Positions 16,534 through 25,585 are shown, numbered from the stretch's first letter. The stretch: 64,000 bases of DNA from Citrobacter farmeri (GCF_019048065.1 NZ_CP077292.1:24903-88902), one strand, 5' to 3'. Made by a program: numbers and translations. The notes: generated by a model not told the origin, from the letters alone.

Positions 16534-19119
16534 ATGGATAACATTCAACACTTTTTTCGCCTGTCACAACATGGGCTGCTACGCGTCTGCGTGGTATATA
16601 TCTTCCTGTCTGCAGGGGCCATGGCGGACTCCGGGTTTGAAGAAGGGTTCCTGATACGGGACAAAAACGGTGCTTCACCAGATGTGTTCATTTATCAGAA
16701 TGCTGTCACCCCGGGGCTGAAAATAGTCGATATCCGGGTCAATGACCAGTTGGCAGAACGCGCAGAAGTACACTTTGTCAGCAACAACCAGCAGAATGCT
16801 GTTCCCTGCCTGTCACGGGAAATGTTGCGGAAACTGGGTATTCGGGTGGATTTATACAATGGCTGGGTCACTCCAGATGATGAAAACGGGCAGATCCCTG
16901 ACACCTTACAACCGGCACTGTGTGAGGATATCACTCAGCGTATCCCCGCTGCTCAACTCAGCTATGACGACGCACATCAGATACTACAGATGACAGTCCC
17001 TCAGGAAGCTGTGGACAGCCAGCGCTTCACCATGATTTCTCCGCTGGAGTGGGATCACGGCGTGCCGAGCCTGCGCACGGCATATAGAGGTTATTTTTAT
17101 AACTCACGAACTAAAGGGCGTTCCAATAGCGGAAAGGAGGAAGACTCCACATCACGCAGTTCTTATATCAACCTGAATAGCACAGGAACTCTCGGGGCAT
17201 GGCGTCTGTACAGCATCGATTCGTTTTACCGTAATCCCGGAAAAGGCTGGGATTCTAATCACGATCGCATGTACCTTTCCCGGGATGTTGCTTCCTGGCG
17301 CAGCAACTTGCAGGCTGGGGAGATATACACAAAAACCTCCGGCTCCATGACTGGTACAGTACCTATTAGCGGAGTATCGTTGACTACCAGCGAACATATG
17401 TCACTGGACAACCAGTTTCGCTACGCACCTGTGATCCGTGGGGTAGCTCGAACCAACGCCCGACTGGTGGTGCGTCAGCGCAATAATATTATCTACAGTA
17501 CCACCCTCACCCCAGGCCCCTTTGCCATTGATGATCTGTACAGTGCTCAGGTTGGGGCAGATCTGGAAGTTACAGTTGAGGAGTCAGACGGTCAGCAGCA
17601 GGTGTTCCGGGTACCGTACACTACTCTGCCCAATATGATACGTCCCGGAGCCCTACGCTACAGCGCGGCGACGGGGAAATACCGCAACCAGGGTTCAGAT
17701 GTAAAAGAACCCTGGCTGGTGAACGGTAGTATGGAATACGGTTTTGAGCAGTTCACACTCAGTGGCACTTCACTGATAACAAATGATTACCAGACCGTGT
17801 CTGCCGGACTTGCGTGGAATATCGGTATGATTGGGGCTTTCTCCACTGAAGTTGCTCATGCCCGCTACCAGGATTCCTGGGACAGGAACGGCACCCGGGA
17901 TGGATCGGCTGTGCGCTTTCTGTATGCCCGATATTTCGACCTTACCGATACCTCACTACAGATACTCGGTTATCAGTACCGGTCAGAAGAATTCCTGGGG
18001 TTTCAGGAATTTCTGTCACGCCAGAATCGCAGCAGTATCAACGGCTACGACTGGGGAGACGCTGAATGGGAGAGACGTAAACGCAGTCGGGTAGAAATGA
18101 ACCTGAGCCAGAACCTCAGTGGTCACGGTAGCCTTTATGCCTCCGTGAGTCAGGATCGTTTTTACGGAACCGGCGATAAAAGTACCTCAATAAGTGCCGG
18201 AGCGGGAACCACTATTGGTCCTGCCAGCGTGTCTATTTCCTGGACCCATACTAAAGACGGTCATACCAACGATAACCAACTGGGTCTGTCGCTGAGTTTA
18301 CCACTGAGTAGCAGTGCTCAAGGGCGAAGTAACGGCTTCCTGAACTATAACCTTACCCGTGACAGGGATAATAACTACAATCAATCAATGGGTTATTCCG
18401 GAAGTACAGCAGACAGCACTGTGAACTATTCAGCCAACATACAACGTAGCGTACAGGGAAAATATAGTCAGTCAGGATCACTGGGTTACAACGGCAGCCT
18501 GGCGAACATCAGTGGTAACGTCAGCCGTAGTAGCAGTTATTCCCAGTATTCGGCAGGGATGAATGGTGGACTGACCCTGTACGGTGGGGGTGTAATTCTT
18601 TCACCACGACTGGGAACAACGGTGGGTATAGTGAAAACTCCTGGTGCGTCTGGTGTCGGAGTGTCCGGATCGGCGAATGCCAGAACAGACTACTTCGGTC
18701 ATGCGATGGTAACCAACCTGACGCCGTACCGTTACAACCAGGTGTCACTGGATACATCGAAAACCGATGGTGTGGAGCTTAAAGAGTCGTCACGTCGTGT
18801 AGTGCCAAGCGAAGGTGCAGCAGTGCTGCTGGAGTTTGCCACCAGAGTAGGGCGGCGTGCGATGGTGGAAATTCGCAGCCCTAAAGCAATACCGTTGGGA
18901 GCTATGGTGTATGCGAACGGGGAAAAGGAAGAGGCCGGGATTGTCGGCAACAAGGGGCTAACATACCTTAGCGGACTGGATGCCCGGACTGAGCAGTCCC
19001 TGAAAGTGGTATGGGGGGAGAGCTCTGCTGAGCAGTGCACATTCAACCTGCCGAAGGCAACGGACGCGCAGCGTAAGCCGGAAAATTGGTACCAGAAAAT
19101 TGTGGTGGACTGCCAGTGA
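16534..19119 (+). CDS. Fimbrial outer-membrane usher
   Basis: The protein has 861 residues from ATG 16534, which has CGGAG at a good distance. A signal peptide ends near AMA (residue 30). The N-terminal chaperone-binding domain, a plug/barrel region with many SxSxS strands, and two C-terminal domains with a Cys pair (CTFNL and the terminal VDCQ) fit the PapC/FimD family. RPGALRYSAATGKYR and NARLVVRQRNNIIYSTTLTPGPFAIDDLY are family-typical. It recruits chaperone-subunit complexes and exports the fibre. The frame is intact. Confidence 0.93.
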   Translation: MDNIQHFFRLSQHGLLRVCVVYIFLSAGAMADSGFEEGFLIRDKNGASPDVFIYQNAVTPGLKIVDIRVNDQLAERAEVHFVSNNQQNAVPCLSREMLRKLGIRVDLYNGWVTPDDENGQIPDTLQPALCEDITQRIPAAQLSYDDAHQILQMTVPQEAVDSQRFTMISPLEWDHGVPSLRTAYRGYFYNSRTKGRSNSGKEEDSTSRSSYINLNSTGTLGAWRLYSIDSFYRNPGKGWDSNHDRMYLSRDVASWRSNLQAGEIYTKTSGSMTGTVPISGVSLTTSEHMSLDNQFRYAPVIRGVARTNARLVVRQRNNIIYSTTLTPGPFAIDDLYSAQVGADLEVTVEESDGQQQVFRVPYTTLPNMIRPGALRYSAATGKYRNQGSDVKEPWLVNGSMEYGFEQFTLSGTSLITNDYQTVSAGLAWNIGMIGAFSTEVAHARYQDSWDRNGTRDGSAVRFLYARYFDLTDTSLQILGYQYRSEEFLGFQEFLSRQNRSSINGYDWGDAEWERRKRSRVEMNLSQNLSGHGSLYASVSQDRFYGTGDKSTSISAGAGTTIGPASVSISWTHTKDGHTNDNQLGLSLSLPLSSSAQGRSNGFLNYNLTRDRDNNYNQSMGYSGSTADSTVNYSANIQRSVQGKYSQSGSLGYNGSLANISGNVSRSSSYSQYSAGMNGGLTLYGGGVILSPRLGTTVGIVKTPGASGVGVSGSANARTDYFGHAMVTNLTPYRYNQVSLDTSKTDGVELKESSRRVVPSEGAAVLLEFATRVGRRAMVEIRSPKAIPLGAMVYANGEKEEAGIVGNKGLTYLSGLDARTEQSLKVVWGESSAEQCTFNLPKATDAQRKPENWYQKIVVDCQ

Positions 19120-19157
19120 GGCGGTTTGCAGATGTCACAACAAAGGAGAAGGATTTA

Positions 19158-19889
19158 ATGATAAGGATGAAAACAATGATGGGCTGCTTGCTAATAGCAG
19201 GGCTGTTGGCGGCGAACCTGACACAAGCGTCGGTACGTCCGTTGCTGACGCGGGTAGTGGCATATGCCGAAGACCGTGAGACAGCGGTGGAAGTGCTAAA
19301 CAGTAGTGGCGAAGCCTATATGGTACAGTCGTGGCTGGAAGATTTACATGGCCGGGACAGCGATCTTCCGTTGGTGTTGACGCCGCCGGTAATGAAACTG
19401 GCGGGTAAATCTCAAGGTAAGCTTCGTCTGGTGGTGATGAAGGGAGCGATACCACAGGACCGGGAGTCAGCATACTGGCTTTCGGTGCAGGAAATACCGC
19501 CGAAGGCGAAGAACCCGGCCGATAACCGACTTCTGGTCGCAATACGTAGCAGGATAAAAGTGTTTGTACGACCTGAAGGTCTGAGTTCTGCGGGGGCTCG
19601 TGAGGCGGCAAAACAATTGACCTGGTCAGTGGAACAGGACGGAGGGAAGCGCTGGCTGAAGGCGACTAATCCAACACCCTACCACATCAGTTTTGGTGAA
19701 CTGTCAGTCGGAAACGGTGCTGGTAAAGGAGTCAGACTGGAGGACAAGAACCATATGACGCCACCAAAGGGAAGCATGCGCTATCTTTTGCCAGCTGCGG
19801 TGAAGGAGGGGCGTCTGACGGTAACCTGGAGCGCAATGCTGGACTGGGGCGGTGAGGGTGAAACTATTAAGGCGGAGATCATCCCATGA
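19158..19889 (+). CDS. Periplasmic fimbrial chaperone
   Basis: The protein has 243 residues from ATG 19158, preceded by AGGAGAAGG. A signal peptide ends after TQA. It has the PapD-like double immunoglobulin fold: VRPLLTRVVAY, the SAYWLSVQEIPPKA signature, and RIKVFVRPEGL with the subunit-anchoring Arg and Lys positions. No extra Cys pair is seen. It binds pilin and adhesin in the periplasm by donor-strand complementation. The adhesin gene overlaps its stop codon. Confidence 0.92.
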   Translation: MIRMKTMMGCLLIAGLLAANLTQASVRPLLTRVVAYAEDRETAVEVLNSSGEAYMVQSWLEDLHGRDSDLPLVLTPPVMKLAGKSQGKLRLVVMKGAIPQDRESAYWLSVQEIPPKAKNPADNRLLVAIRSRIKVFVRPEGLSSAGAREAAKQLTWSVEQDGGKRWLKATNPTPYHISFGELSVGNGAGKGVRLEDKNHMTPPKGSMRYLLPAAVKEGRLTVTWSAMLDWGGEGETIKAEIIP

Positions 19890-21196
19890 AAGTAAGTGCG
19901 AGAAAAATAAAATTTCGCCAGGCATTTCTATTAATAGCTGGAATGCAGATTGTATTTGTTCCGTATTCAGCTTGTGCGGGTATTGTTGAGGCTTCCGACC
20001 TCCTTTGGTACAAAGGATCAGCAACAGGTGAAATTGCCGGAAAATGTATGCTGATTGAAAATGATTCATTTCCTTTAACTATACCCACCGCGATAGTTGT
20101 GGACAATAATGTTCCTGATGGCACAGTTATTTATTCATGGGATTATGGACAATTTATTGATCTTAATATCAACTGTAGAGGAGACGGAGATTCAGCTACT
20201 GGTGGGTACTATTTGAATGTAATAATACCTTCACAACGATTCATGCTTACATTCCCTGATGAAATAGGTGTCAGAATAAATGGCGTATCGTCAGGATTTA
20301 AAATAAAAATGTATGCAAAATATGACTGGGAGGGTCAGGAGATCTGTCAGGGGGGCATATGTCAAAATAACCCCTACTCTGGTTATTTCACTTCTGTAAA
20401 CTCAGAAATAATTAGTAAAGGAACTGAGTATAATGGTTCGCATCTAAGGAGTCTTAGTGCTTTTAATCGCCCCAATATGCAGATATTTCCCTCACAGAAT
20501 GCCTCTACTGGAAAATACCATATTTGGAATGGAAGCATTTCTGTTTCTACCAGAGCAGAGTTGATAAAAAATGGGCCTGTATCTTATGGAAATATTACAT
20601 CCACTATTGGAAGTGGCGCTCAAAATAACGCTATAACTTTTGAAGGGACAAACACATCAATATTCCAGAGACTAAATGTCAGTACTCTTTCCGGAAACGC
20701 AATCACATTGGTAGCACCATCATGCCGTTTAAAAAACAATATTTATAATATATCTATGGGGCGCTGGTCCGCAGATATGATTAATTATAATAACGGAGGG
20801 TCAGTGACCAGTTCTGGTGTACCAGTAGAATTGACACTGGAATGTTCAGGAAACGTATCAAATGTTACTGCTAAATTTAACGACACTGGCAGCAATCCGT
20901 CTTCCGCTCAGGAAAAAAATATCACACTGTATAATGACGCGGGAAATAAAGTTGAGGGTCTGGAAATAGAAATGCGATATAATAACAACCGCATAAATAT
21001 AGATGGCACTACGTTAAATATCGGAAGTCACGGTGCGTCAGCAAACTATCCTTCTTCTTCGCAGTTAGAGTATAATTCTGAAAGCATTGTAAATTTTTCA
21101 GCCCATTATCGTCAGACTGGTCAGATCACAAGTGGGGGGAACAGTTTTACTGGAAATGTCAGAGGTGCTGTCAATGTCACAATTGAGTATAACTAA
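19886..21196 (+). CDS. Fimbrial tip adhesin
   Basis: This 436-residue secreted protein overlaps the chaperone gene by four bases. The signal peptide ends near SACA (about residue 31). A long N-terminal lectin-like part holds Cys pairs (GKCMLIEND, NINCRGDG, EICQGGICQN). A C-terminal pilin domain of about 150 residues follows (PSCRLKNNIYNISMG, then LTLECSG) and ends in the strand RGAVNVTIEYN. The two-domain size and last position among the structural genes indicate the tip adhesin. The receptor is unknown. Base composition is much more AT-rich than that of the usher and chaperone genes, which suggests separate ancestry or faster change. Confidence 0.85.
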   Translation: MKVSARKIKFRQAFLLIAGMQIVFVPYSACAGIVEASDLLWYKGSATGEIAGKCMLIENDSFPLTIPTAIVVDNNVPDGTVIYSWDYGQFIDLNINCRGDGDSATGGYYLNVIIPSQRFMLTFPDEIGVRINGVSSGFKIKMYAKYDWEGQEICQGGICQNNPYSGYFTSVNSEIISKGTEYNGSHLRSLSAFNRPNMQIFPSQNASTGKYHIWNGSISVSTRAELIKNGPVSYGNITSTIGSGAQNNAITFEGTNTSIFQRLNVSTLSGNAITLVAPSCRLKNNIYNISMGRWSADMINYNNGGSVTSSGVPVELTLECSGNVSNVTAKFNDTGSNPSSAQEKNITLYNDAGNKVEGLEIEMRYNNNRINIDGTTLNIGSHGASANYPSSSQLEYNSESIVNFSAHYRQTGQITSGGNSFTGNVRGAVNVTIEYN

Positions 21197-21265
21197 TACA
21201 AACCCCCTATCTGTAAGATCTGAAGATTAGTCATTCTTCAATGTAGACTATATTATTAGAGAATC

Positions 21266-21853
21266 ATGAAAATGAAAAAAAAATTACTTTTGCTTTTAAC
21301 ACTGGCAATATTACCTTGTTCAAGTAACTTTGCTCAAATGAAAGCCAACTCTATATCAGAGAAAGGGAAGGAAAATTCAATTCAGCATAAGACAGTAAAA
21401 GTTATTGATGGTAAAGCTTCCATAGTGTTGCCGGTATTTTTTGAGAAAATGACTGAGCAGCAAATAAATGATAAATACGCCTCAGCCAATCCAAAACCAA
21501 AAGAAATCTGGTACCTCGATACGGGTAAAAGCATCATTACACTATCTTTTACAATGCCTTTTCCCGACAAGAAGCTTATTGATGAACATGTACCAAAGCT
21601 GGCAGAAATGATGAAACGTCAGATGGCTGACCTGAAGCCAGTCCTCACGACTAAAAAGGTGAATGGCCTTACAGTCAGTCGTCTGGAAACCGTGGCGAAA
21701 GATGCCTCGGGAAATGGTACAACAGTGTACTCGATATTACAGTTATCATCATTTAACGATAGATTACTGATGACTACATTCAATGTTTCTGCCCAGCTAA
21801 AGGATAAATACTATTCAACTGGAGAAGTAGCTTTGGATTCACTCACATACTGA
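21266..21853 (+). CDS. DcrB-like periplasmic protein, second copy
   Basis: A 195-residue protein with a signal peptide (cut near NFA, residue 23). It has no proper lipobox, since ILPC carries Pro before Cys. It aligns with the first DcrB-like protein through VIDGKASIVLPVFFEKM, EIWYLD, VNGLTVSRLETVAKDA, YSILQLSSFNDRLLMTTFNVS and the final ALDSLTY. It is 69 bases after the adhesin gene. The first copy is a lipoprotein and this one appears soluble, so the two may act on different sides of the periplasm (inference). Confidence 0.75.
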   Translation: MKMKKKLLLLLTLAILPCSSNFAQMKANSISEKGKENSIQHKTVKVIDGKASIVLPVFFEKMTEQQINDKYASANPKPKEIWYLDTGKSIITLSFTMPFPDKKLIDEHVPKLAEMMKRQMADLKPVLTTKKVNGLTVSRLETVAKDASGNGTTVYSILQLSSFNDRLLMTTFNVSAQLKDKYYSTGEVALDSLTY

Positions 21854-22418
21854 ATTTCACCCTGTTTTTTGACATACCCCGCTCTTTAAGAGTGGGGATT
21901 ATTACAACCAGACAGTGGTACCCTGCAATAATAATGCTCTCCCATTACCATAACTACCTGTTTGTTGCTGACTTCAAAAGGATTAGGCATCGTTCTTCTT
22001 CATATCGCGACTCTCCACATGAAAAATATTGGTGGCCTCACTTTCATTGTTCCTACATTTACTGACGAAATCAAAAAAAATCTAAATTCATTACTTTTCC
22101 AAACCTTTAGTCTATTACAGACAGTCGTCTTACTATAGATCCTGTCGCTTCCCGGCGCGAGAAGAGTGTTGAGCTAAAGTTATGCTGTTCAGTTAAAAAA
22201 GCAAAACTGTTTTGTTTAAATTGTGTTTATGTTCGTGTGGTTATTATATGTTACCTACAACTATCGTGCATATTTTTATTCTTTAATACAGCAGATTTTT
22301 TAAGGTGGTTTTATTAGTTATATGTGACATTACCATAAATATGATAGCAACTAACTGATAATCTTATTATTTTGTAAGTGAGTATTTTTCTATGACTCAA
22401 AATTAAATGGTTTATACT
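21854..22418. other. Intergenic region downstream of fimbrial locus
   Basis: Apart from the palindrome at 21870-21903, I see no feature in these 560 bases. The region is AT-rich and lies between two plus-strand genes. Confidence 0.45.
21870..21903 (+). repeat. IS200/IS605-end-like palindrome, copy D; may terminate fimbrial operon
   Basis: TGACATACCCCGCTCTTTAA and on to GAGTGGGGATT: the stem CCCCGCTCT/AGAGTGGGG is imperfect. Its flank TTTTTTGACAT matches copies E and F. It stands 16 bases after the last fimbrial gene and could act as its transcription terminator. Confidence 0.6.
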
Positions 22419-22661
22419 ATGAATAAAGTTATATATTTATCAACTGGCGCAGCAATGAAAAGGCTAAACAATAGATTGACTGAGTATGGTCAAAAAGTTC
22501 ACAAAAACAGGAAAGGGAAAGAAAGAGATTATTTAGGGACATTTTGTATCAAAGATATATATACAGGAGAAATATTATCTTTCGCTGACTCACTTACCCA
22601 ATGGTTGAAAGAGGAGTGGTTATTGAATCCCAATGAGTATGTTTGCCAGGATAAAAAGTAA
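22419..22661 (+). CDS. Small protein, paralogue of the one at 7.4 kb
   Basis: This basic protein has 80 residues from ATG 22419; a start at 22407 would add four. It is similar to the 7424-7675 product over most of its length, with conserved TxxAxxRLNxxLxExGQxV and FxxxLTxWxKxE positions. The function is unknown. Its place just after the fimbrial region suggests a regulator or accessory factor, but there is no direct evidence. Confidence 0.55.
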   Translation: MNKVIYLSTGAAMKRLNNRLTEYGQKVHKNRKGKERDYLGTFCIKDIYTGEILSFADSLTQWLKEEWLLNPNEYVCQDKK

Positions 22662-22977
22662 CTATGTTTTCATTTTAAATATTCATTCAGACGCAAAGAC
22701 ATGAAAAAGCGTTGAATTAAATAAGTTTTTTTATAAAAAATATTCTTTGCACTATTTTTTGTAAAAAATACGTAAATGCTATGTTTTTTTTGGGTATAAC
22801 ATGGTTTTTTCATGGTCGGCATATCTCACAGTAACGAGAAATCGAACCTGAGACACTTGGTTTGGTGGAAAAATAACAAAATCAGACAAATCACCTAATA
22901 TCCATACTGTTATAAAGTGTAATTTAGTGTAATATTATCTTTGCAAAAACAGCACTCACAAACATAAGGATATAAAA
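22662..22977. other. AT-rich intergenic region
   Basis: There is no gene. It is probably the promoter region of the small lipoprotein gene that follows. Confidence 0.4.
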
Positions 22978-23151
22978 ATGTCTCAACTTTTTAAAATCAT
23001 TATTCTCGGTTTTGCTCTTACCACTCTGACTGCATGTACTGGTAGCATCGAAAACAAAAAAAACAATTGTAGTTACGATTATCTGCTTCATCCAGCAATA
23101 TCTATCTCTAAAGTTATCGGCGGTTGCGGCCCGGAGGCTGACGTCAAGTAA
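22978..23151 (+). CDS. Small YhfL-like lipoprotein
   Basis: A 57-residue protein with AAGGA in front of the ATG. Its lipoprotein signal has lipobox LTAC at residues 17-20. The mature part, with CSYDYLLHPAISISK and a final GGCGPEADVK, closely resembles what I recall of E. coli YhfL, a small lipoprotein of unknown function. Two mature Cys could form a disulphide. Plasmid location is unusual for this family. An IS605-type end follows within about 10 bases of its stop. Confidence 0.65.
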   Translation: MSQLFKIIILGFALTTLTACTGSIENKKNNCSYDYLLHPAISISKVIGGCGPEADVK

Positions 23152-23665
23152 TCTCCTTCATTTGACATCCTCCCCGCCCTAAAGGACGGGGATTCCTGCA
23201 GCGTTCAGACCGAGCCTGGTTCGCCCCGGAGGGTTCCTGCTTCAACGGGCGGCCTGACTGCACCATCCCTCCACAGACAAGCACGGTATGTCTTGCCGCA
23301 AAAATGTTACGGGCACCATTGATATCCGCGTTCTCAGTATATCCACACTCAAGGCTCTCGAATCTACTTTGTGACAGGCGGTTTTCTTTCGCTGTATGAC
23401 CACAACAGGCGCAACGCTGGCTGGTATATGCCGGGTGAATTGCCAGAATCTGACCACCGCACCAGAGCTGTTTGTACTCAAGCTGACGCCGCATTTCATG
23501 CCAGCCTTGATCCAGTATCGGGCGGTTCAAGCCTGATTTGGCTTTGACGTTTCTTCCGTGTTTCTCTGTTGTGCCTTTTGCTGTTTTCGACATGTTACTG
23601 ACCTTCAAATCTTCAATGATGATCATCGCGTGATTTTTGCTGATTTCACTGGTGACTTTGGTTAA
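23144..23665 (-). pseudogene. TnpB (IS200/IS605 family) C-terminal remnant
   Basis: The frame encodes the last third of a TnpB: EISKNHAMIIIEDLKVSNMSK (in frame from about 23660), then the zinc finger TSQRCACCGH and the RuvC III segment ENADINGARNI with its Asp. Full TnpB proteins have about 370-400 residues, so the first two thirds are missing and the nuclease is dead. The frame reads through the palindromic end of the element and stops at 23144, beyond it. No tnpA is next to it. Confidence 0.85.
23162..23203 (+). repeat. IS605-type right end, copy E, joined to TnpB remnant
   Basis: TTGACATCCTCCCCGCCCTA and on to AAGGACGGGGATTCCTGCAG. It forms the 3' end hairpin of the tnpB element. In intact elements the TnpB guide RNA ends here and takes its guide from the flanking DNA (below 23162). 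Confidence 0.75.
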
Positions 23666-23856
23666 CTTTAAACCTGTATTTACAGGAGGAGTGTCCGATA
23701 ACTTCAGGTGATTTTATTTCTCGGCGTGAACCCCATTATTCCGAAAGTCAGAAAAATGCTTCGCACTAAAAAAGATTTCAACCCTTCTTAATAACTGCTG
23801 TACCATTGTTATTCCAGAATAACGACCAGCATTTTATTTCTTCTGCTGAGTTTTCA

Positions 23857-24419
23857 TTACCGGCTCATTTTCCGGACTGTTCCTTCCTCTGCCGGAGATT
23901 CCATCTGAACCATATAAATCATTGTGACTCCGGGCGGGATGACCGGTGGAAATTCTTTATCGCCATATGCCCTTTCCGGTGGTATCACAATGGTCAACGC
24001 CCGTGCTGGCGCAACAGGCCAATGGCTTCCCGGAAAACCGCCGGATATTCCGACAGCTTCATCGTTATCACAGCTCCGGTCAGCTCCATATCTTTCACCG
24101 TGGTGCCATCAGTCAGACTTCCCCTGACCGAAATATCCGCCACCGGATCGCCTGACAGCAGAGGTTCATCCCCTGCATACTCAATCAGATACCACAGCCC
24201 CGAGGGGGGCTGCTTCACACCGGGTTGTTTCCTGAAGCTGGTCAGCCAATTGGCGGCGGTCTGCTTTTCTTTTACAGCCGTGTTTTTGATGGCTTTCAGC
24301 ACCAGACTGTCCCGTTCGGCATACGTTTCCTCCAGGGCCATTTCTGTCATACGGCGAGCGGGTTTTCCACCACGCATAAAACCCGGCCCGGGTAACGACA
24401 CATCGTCATGACACCCCAT
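23857..24419 (-). pseudogene. FKBP-type peptidyl-prolyl isomerase, frameshifted
   Basis: The first frame (23994-24419) encodes the N-terminal half of a FKBP: a GVKQPPSGLWYLIEYAG motif, then ISVRGSLTDGTTV, ending IGLLRQHGR and a stop. The next frame continues with LTIVIPPERAYGDKEFPPVIPPGV and MIYMVQMESPA, the normal FKBP C-terminus, to a stop at 23857. One base too many near 23995 explains the break. The N-terminus is also unclear, because an IS3-like fragment adjoins it. It is an envelope or cytoplasmic folding-factor relative, probably inactive here. Confidence 0.75.
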
Positions 24420-24493
24420 ACAGTGCGGTGTTCATCGATAAAACGGTACTTCAGTCGGGCCCTGAGCTTCAGGATCTCGCTTTTCGTTTCCAT
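24395..24493 (-). pseudogene. IS3-family transposase fragment
   Basis: The short frame METKSEILKLRARL followed by KYRFIDEHRTVWGVMTMCR resembles the start of an IS3-family OrfB (KYxFIxEHRxxWxVxxMCR). Nothing else of the element is seen. It abuts the 5' end of the FKBP remnant and may have truncated it. Confidence 0.5.
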
Positions 24494-24518
24494 CATAGTG
24501 TATCTATCATCTATACTG

Positions 24519-24537
24519 ATACTCATACCATGAGTAT
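24519..24537 (+). promoter_or_regulatory. Probable CcdAB operator palindrome
   Basis: ATACTCATACCATGAGTAT is a perfect 8-bp inverted repeat with a 3-base centre, 18 bases before the ccdA start. The CcdA-CcdB complex represses its own promoter in F, so an operator is expected here. Confidence 0.65.
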
Positions 24538-24554
24538 GTGAAATGGAGTACATA

Positions 24555-24773
24555 ATGAAGCAGCGTATTACTGTCACCATCGACAGCGACAACTATCAAC
24601 TACTCAAATCGGCAGACGTGAATATCTCCGGGCTGGTGAATACAGCCATGCAGAAAGAGGCCCGACGTCTGCGTGCTGAACGCTGGCAAGCTGAAAATCA
24701 GGAAGGGATGGCTGAAGTCGCCCGGTTTATTGAAATGAACGGCTCCTTTGCAGACGAAAACAGGGACTGGTGA
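24555..24773 (+). CDS. ccdA: CcdA antitoxin
   Basis: The 72-residue product is nearly the same as F Ccd[18 protein letters not shown] (ribbon-helix-helix), [23 protein letters not shown], and the toxin-binding tail [19 protein letters not shown] use the ATG at 24555, as in F; an in-frame ATG at 24543 would add four residues. It neutralises CcdB and, with it, represses the operon. One base separates its stop from the ccdB start. Confidence 0.97.
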   Translation: MKQRITVTIDSDNYQLLKSADVNISGLVNTAMQKEARRLRAERWQAENQEGMAEVARFIEMNGSFADENRDW

Positions 24774-24774
24774 G

Positions 24775-25080
24775 ATGCAGTTCAGGGTTTACACCTATAA
24801 AAGAGAAAGCCGCTACAGCCTATTCGTGGACGTGCAGAGTAACATCATCGACACACCCGGCCGCCGGATGATGATCCCTCTGGTCAGTGCCCGTCTGCTG
24901 TCTGACAAAATCACACGGGAACTGTACCCGGTGGTGCATATCGGCGATGACAGTTATCGTCTGGTGACTACCGATATGGCCAGTGTGCCAGCTTCGGTGA
25001 TCGGAGAAGAAGTGAGCGACCTCAGTCACCGGGAGAATGACATCAAGAATGCTATTAACCTGATGTTCTGGGGGATATGA
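24775..25080 (+). CDS. ccdB: CcdB gyrase-poison toxin
   Basis: The 101-residue product matches F CcdB throughout, with [20 protein letters not shown] at the start and the essential C-terminal NLMFWGI including the Trp and Gly-Ile end that contact GyrA. It traps gyrase on DNA when CcdA is lost. The frame is intact, so the module should work. In F the next gene is resD; here only about 40 bases of similar style follow, with no recombinase gene. Confidence 0.97.
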   Translation: MQFRVYTYKRESRYSLFVDVQSNIIDTPGRRMMIPLVSARLLSDKITRELYPVVHIGDDSYRLVTTDMASVPASVIGEEVSDLSHRENDIKNAINLMFWGI

Positions 25081-25263
25081 CAGGTCTGACCGAAGACGAC
25101 CTGGCGCAGATCCGCCACTAATCACTCTTTCTTGGCACTCTGCTTCAGTGCAGTCGCCAGTCAGCGGGTAATAAAAAGGTTTTCGTGCGCCGGAGACGGG
25201 ACCCGTCCGTCCTGGCGGGCCAGTTTTTAATACCGTAGCACAGAGTGTAGCAGAAACGCCCCC

Positions 25264-25455
25264 TCACTCACCCTTCGGCACACATACGCCGCGCAGGGTC
25301 AGTTCCCCGGCGTTAACCCGCTTCATGGCCGTCAGCGCCTCCTTACAGGCCCGTTCGGTGGTAAATTCCTGCGAGTGTACGGCCAACACCGGCTGTTTCA
25401 CCCCGTTTGATGAAACAGCAAACGGCGATGACAACCAGAAAATCAGTATCCACAT
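25264..25455 (-). CDS. Small exported protein (DUF1482-like?)
   Basis: A 63-residue product with a hydrophobic start (MWILIFWLSSPFAVSS) that could be a signal sequence. A small domain with two Cys (ERACKEALTAM, LTLRGVCVPKGE) follows. Size and Cys spacing recall phage and plasmid DUF1482 proteins, a weak resemblance. GGAAAG lies just before the ATG. It is downstream of the SOS-controlled gene on the same strand and may belong to that operon. Confidence 0.5.
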   Translation of the reverse strand: MWILIFWLSSPFAVSSNGVKQPVLAVHSQEFTTERACKEALTAMKRVNAGELTLRGVCVPKGE

Positions 25456-25585
25456 ACTTTCCGTCCTTTCCGTTCTTTCCGTTCTGCGTTTTATTCCACT
25501 TACCGGATTTCTTTTTCATTGATTCCAGACTCTGAAAAATGGCGATCGTATGGTACCACAGCCAGAAAACAGCCAGTAATGGTGG

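Noticed and set aside
19135..19611. 158-codon minus-strand frame inside the chaperone gene
   Set aside because: It is antisense to a clear PapD-like chaperone, Pro/Ser-rich and without start signals; a shadow of codon bias.
23806..24411. 201-codon plus-strand frame
   Set aside because: It is antisense to the FKBP remnant, whose motif order on the minus strand is clear.
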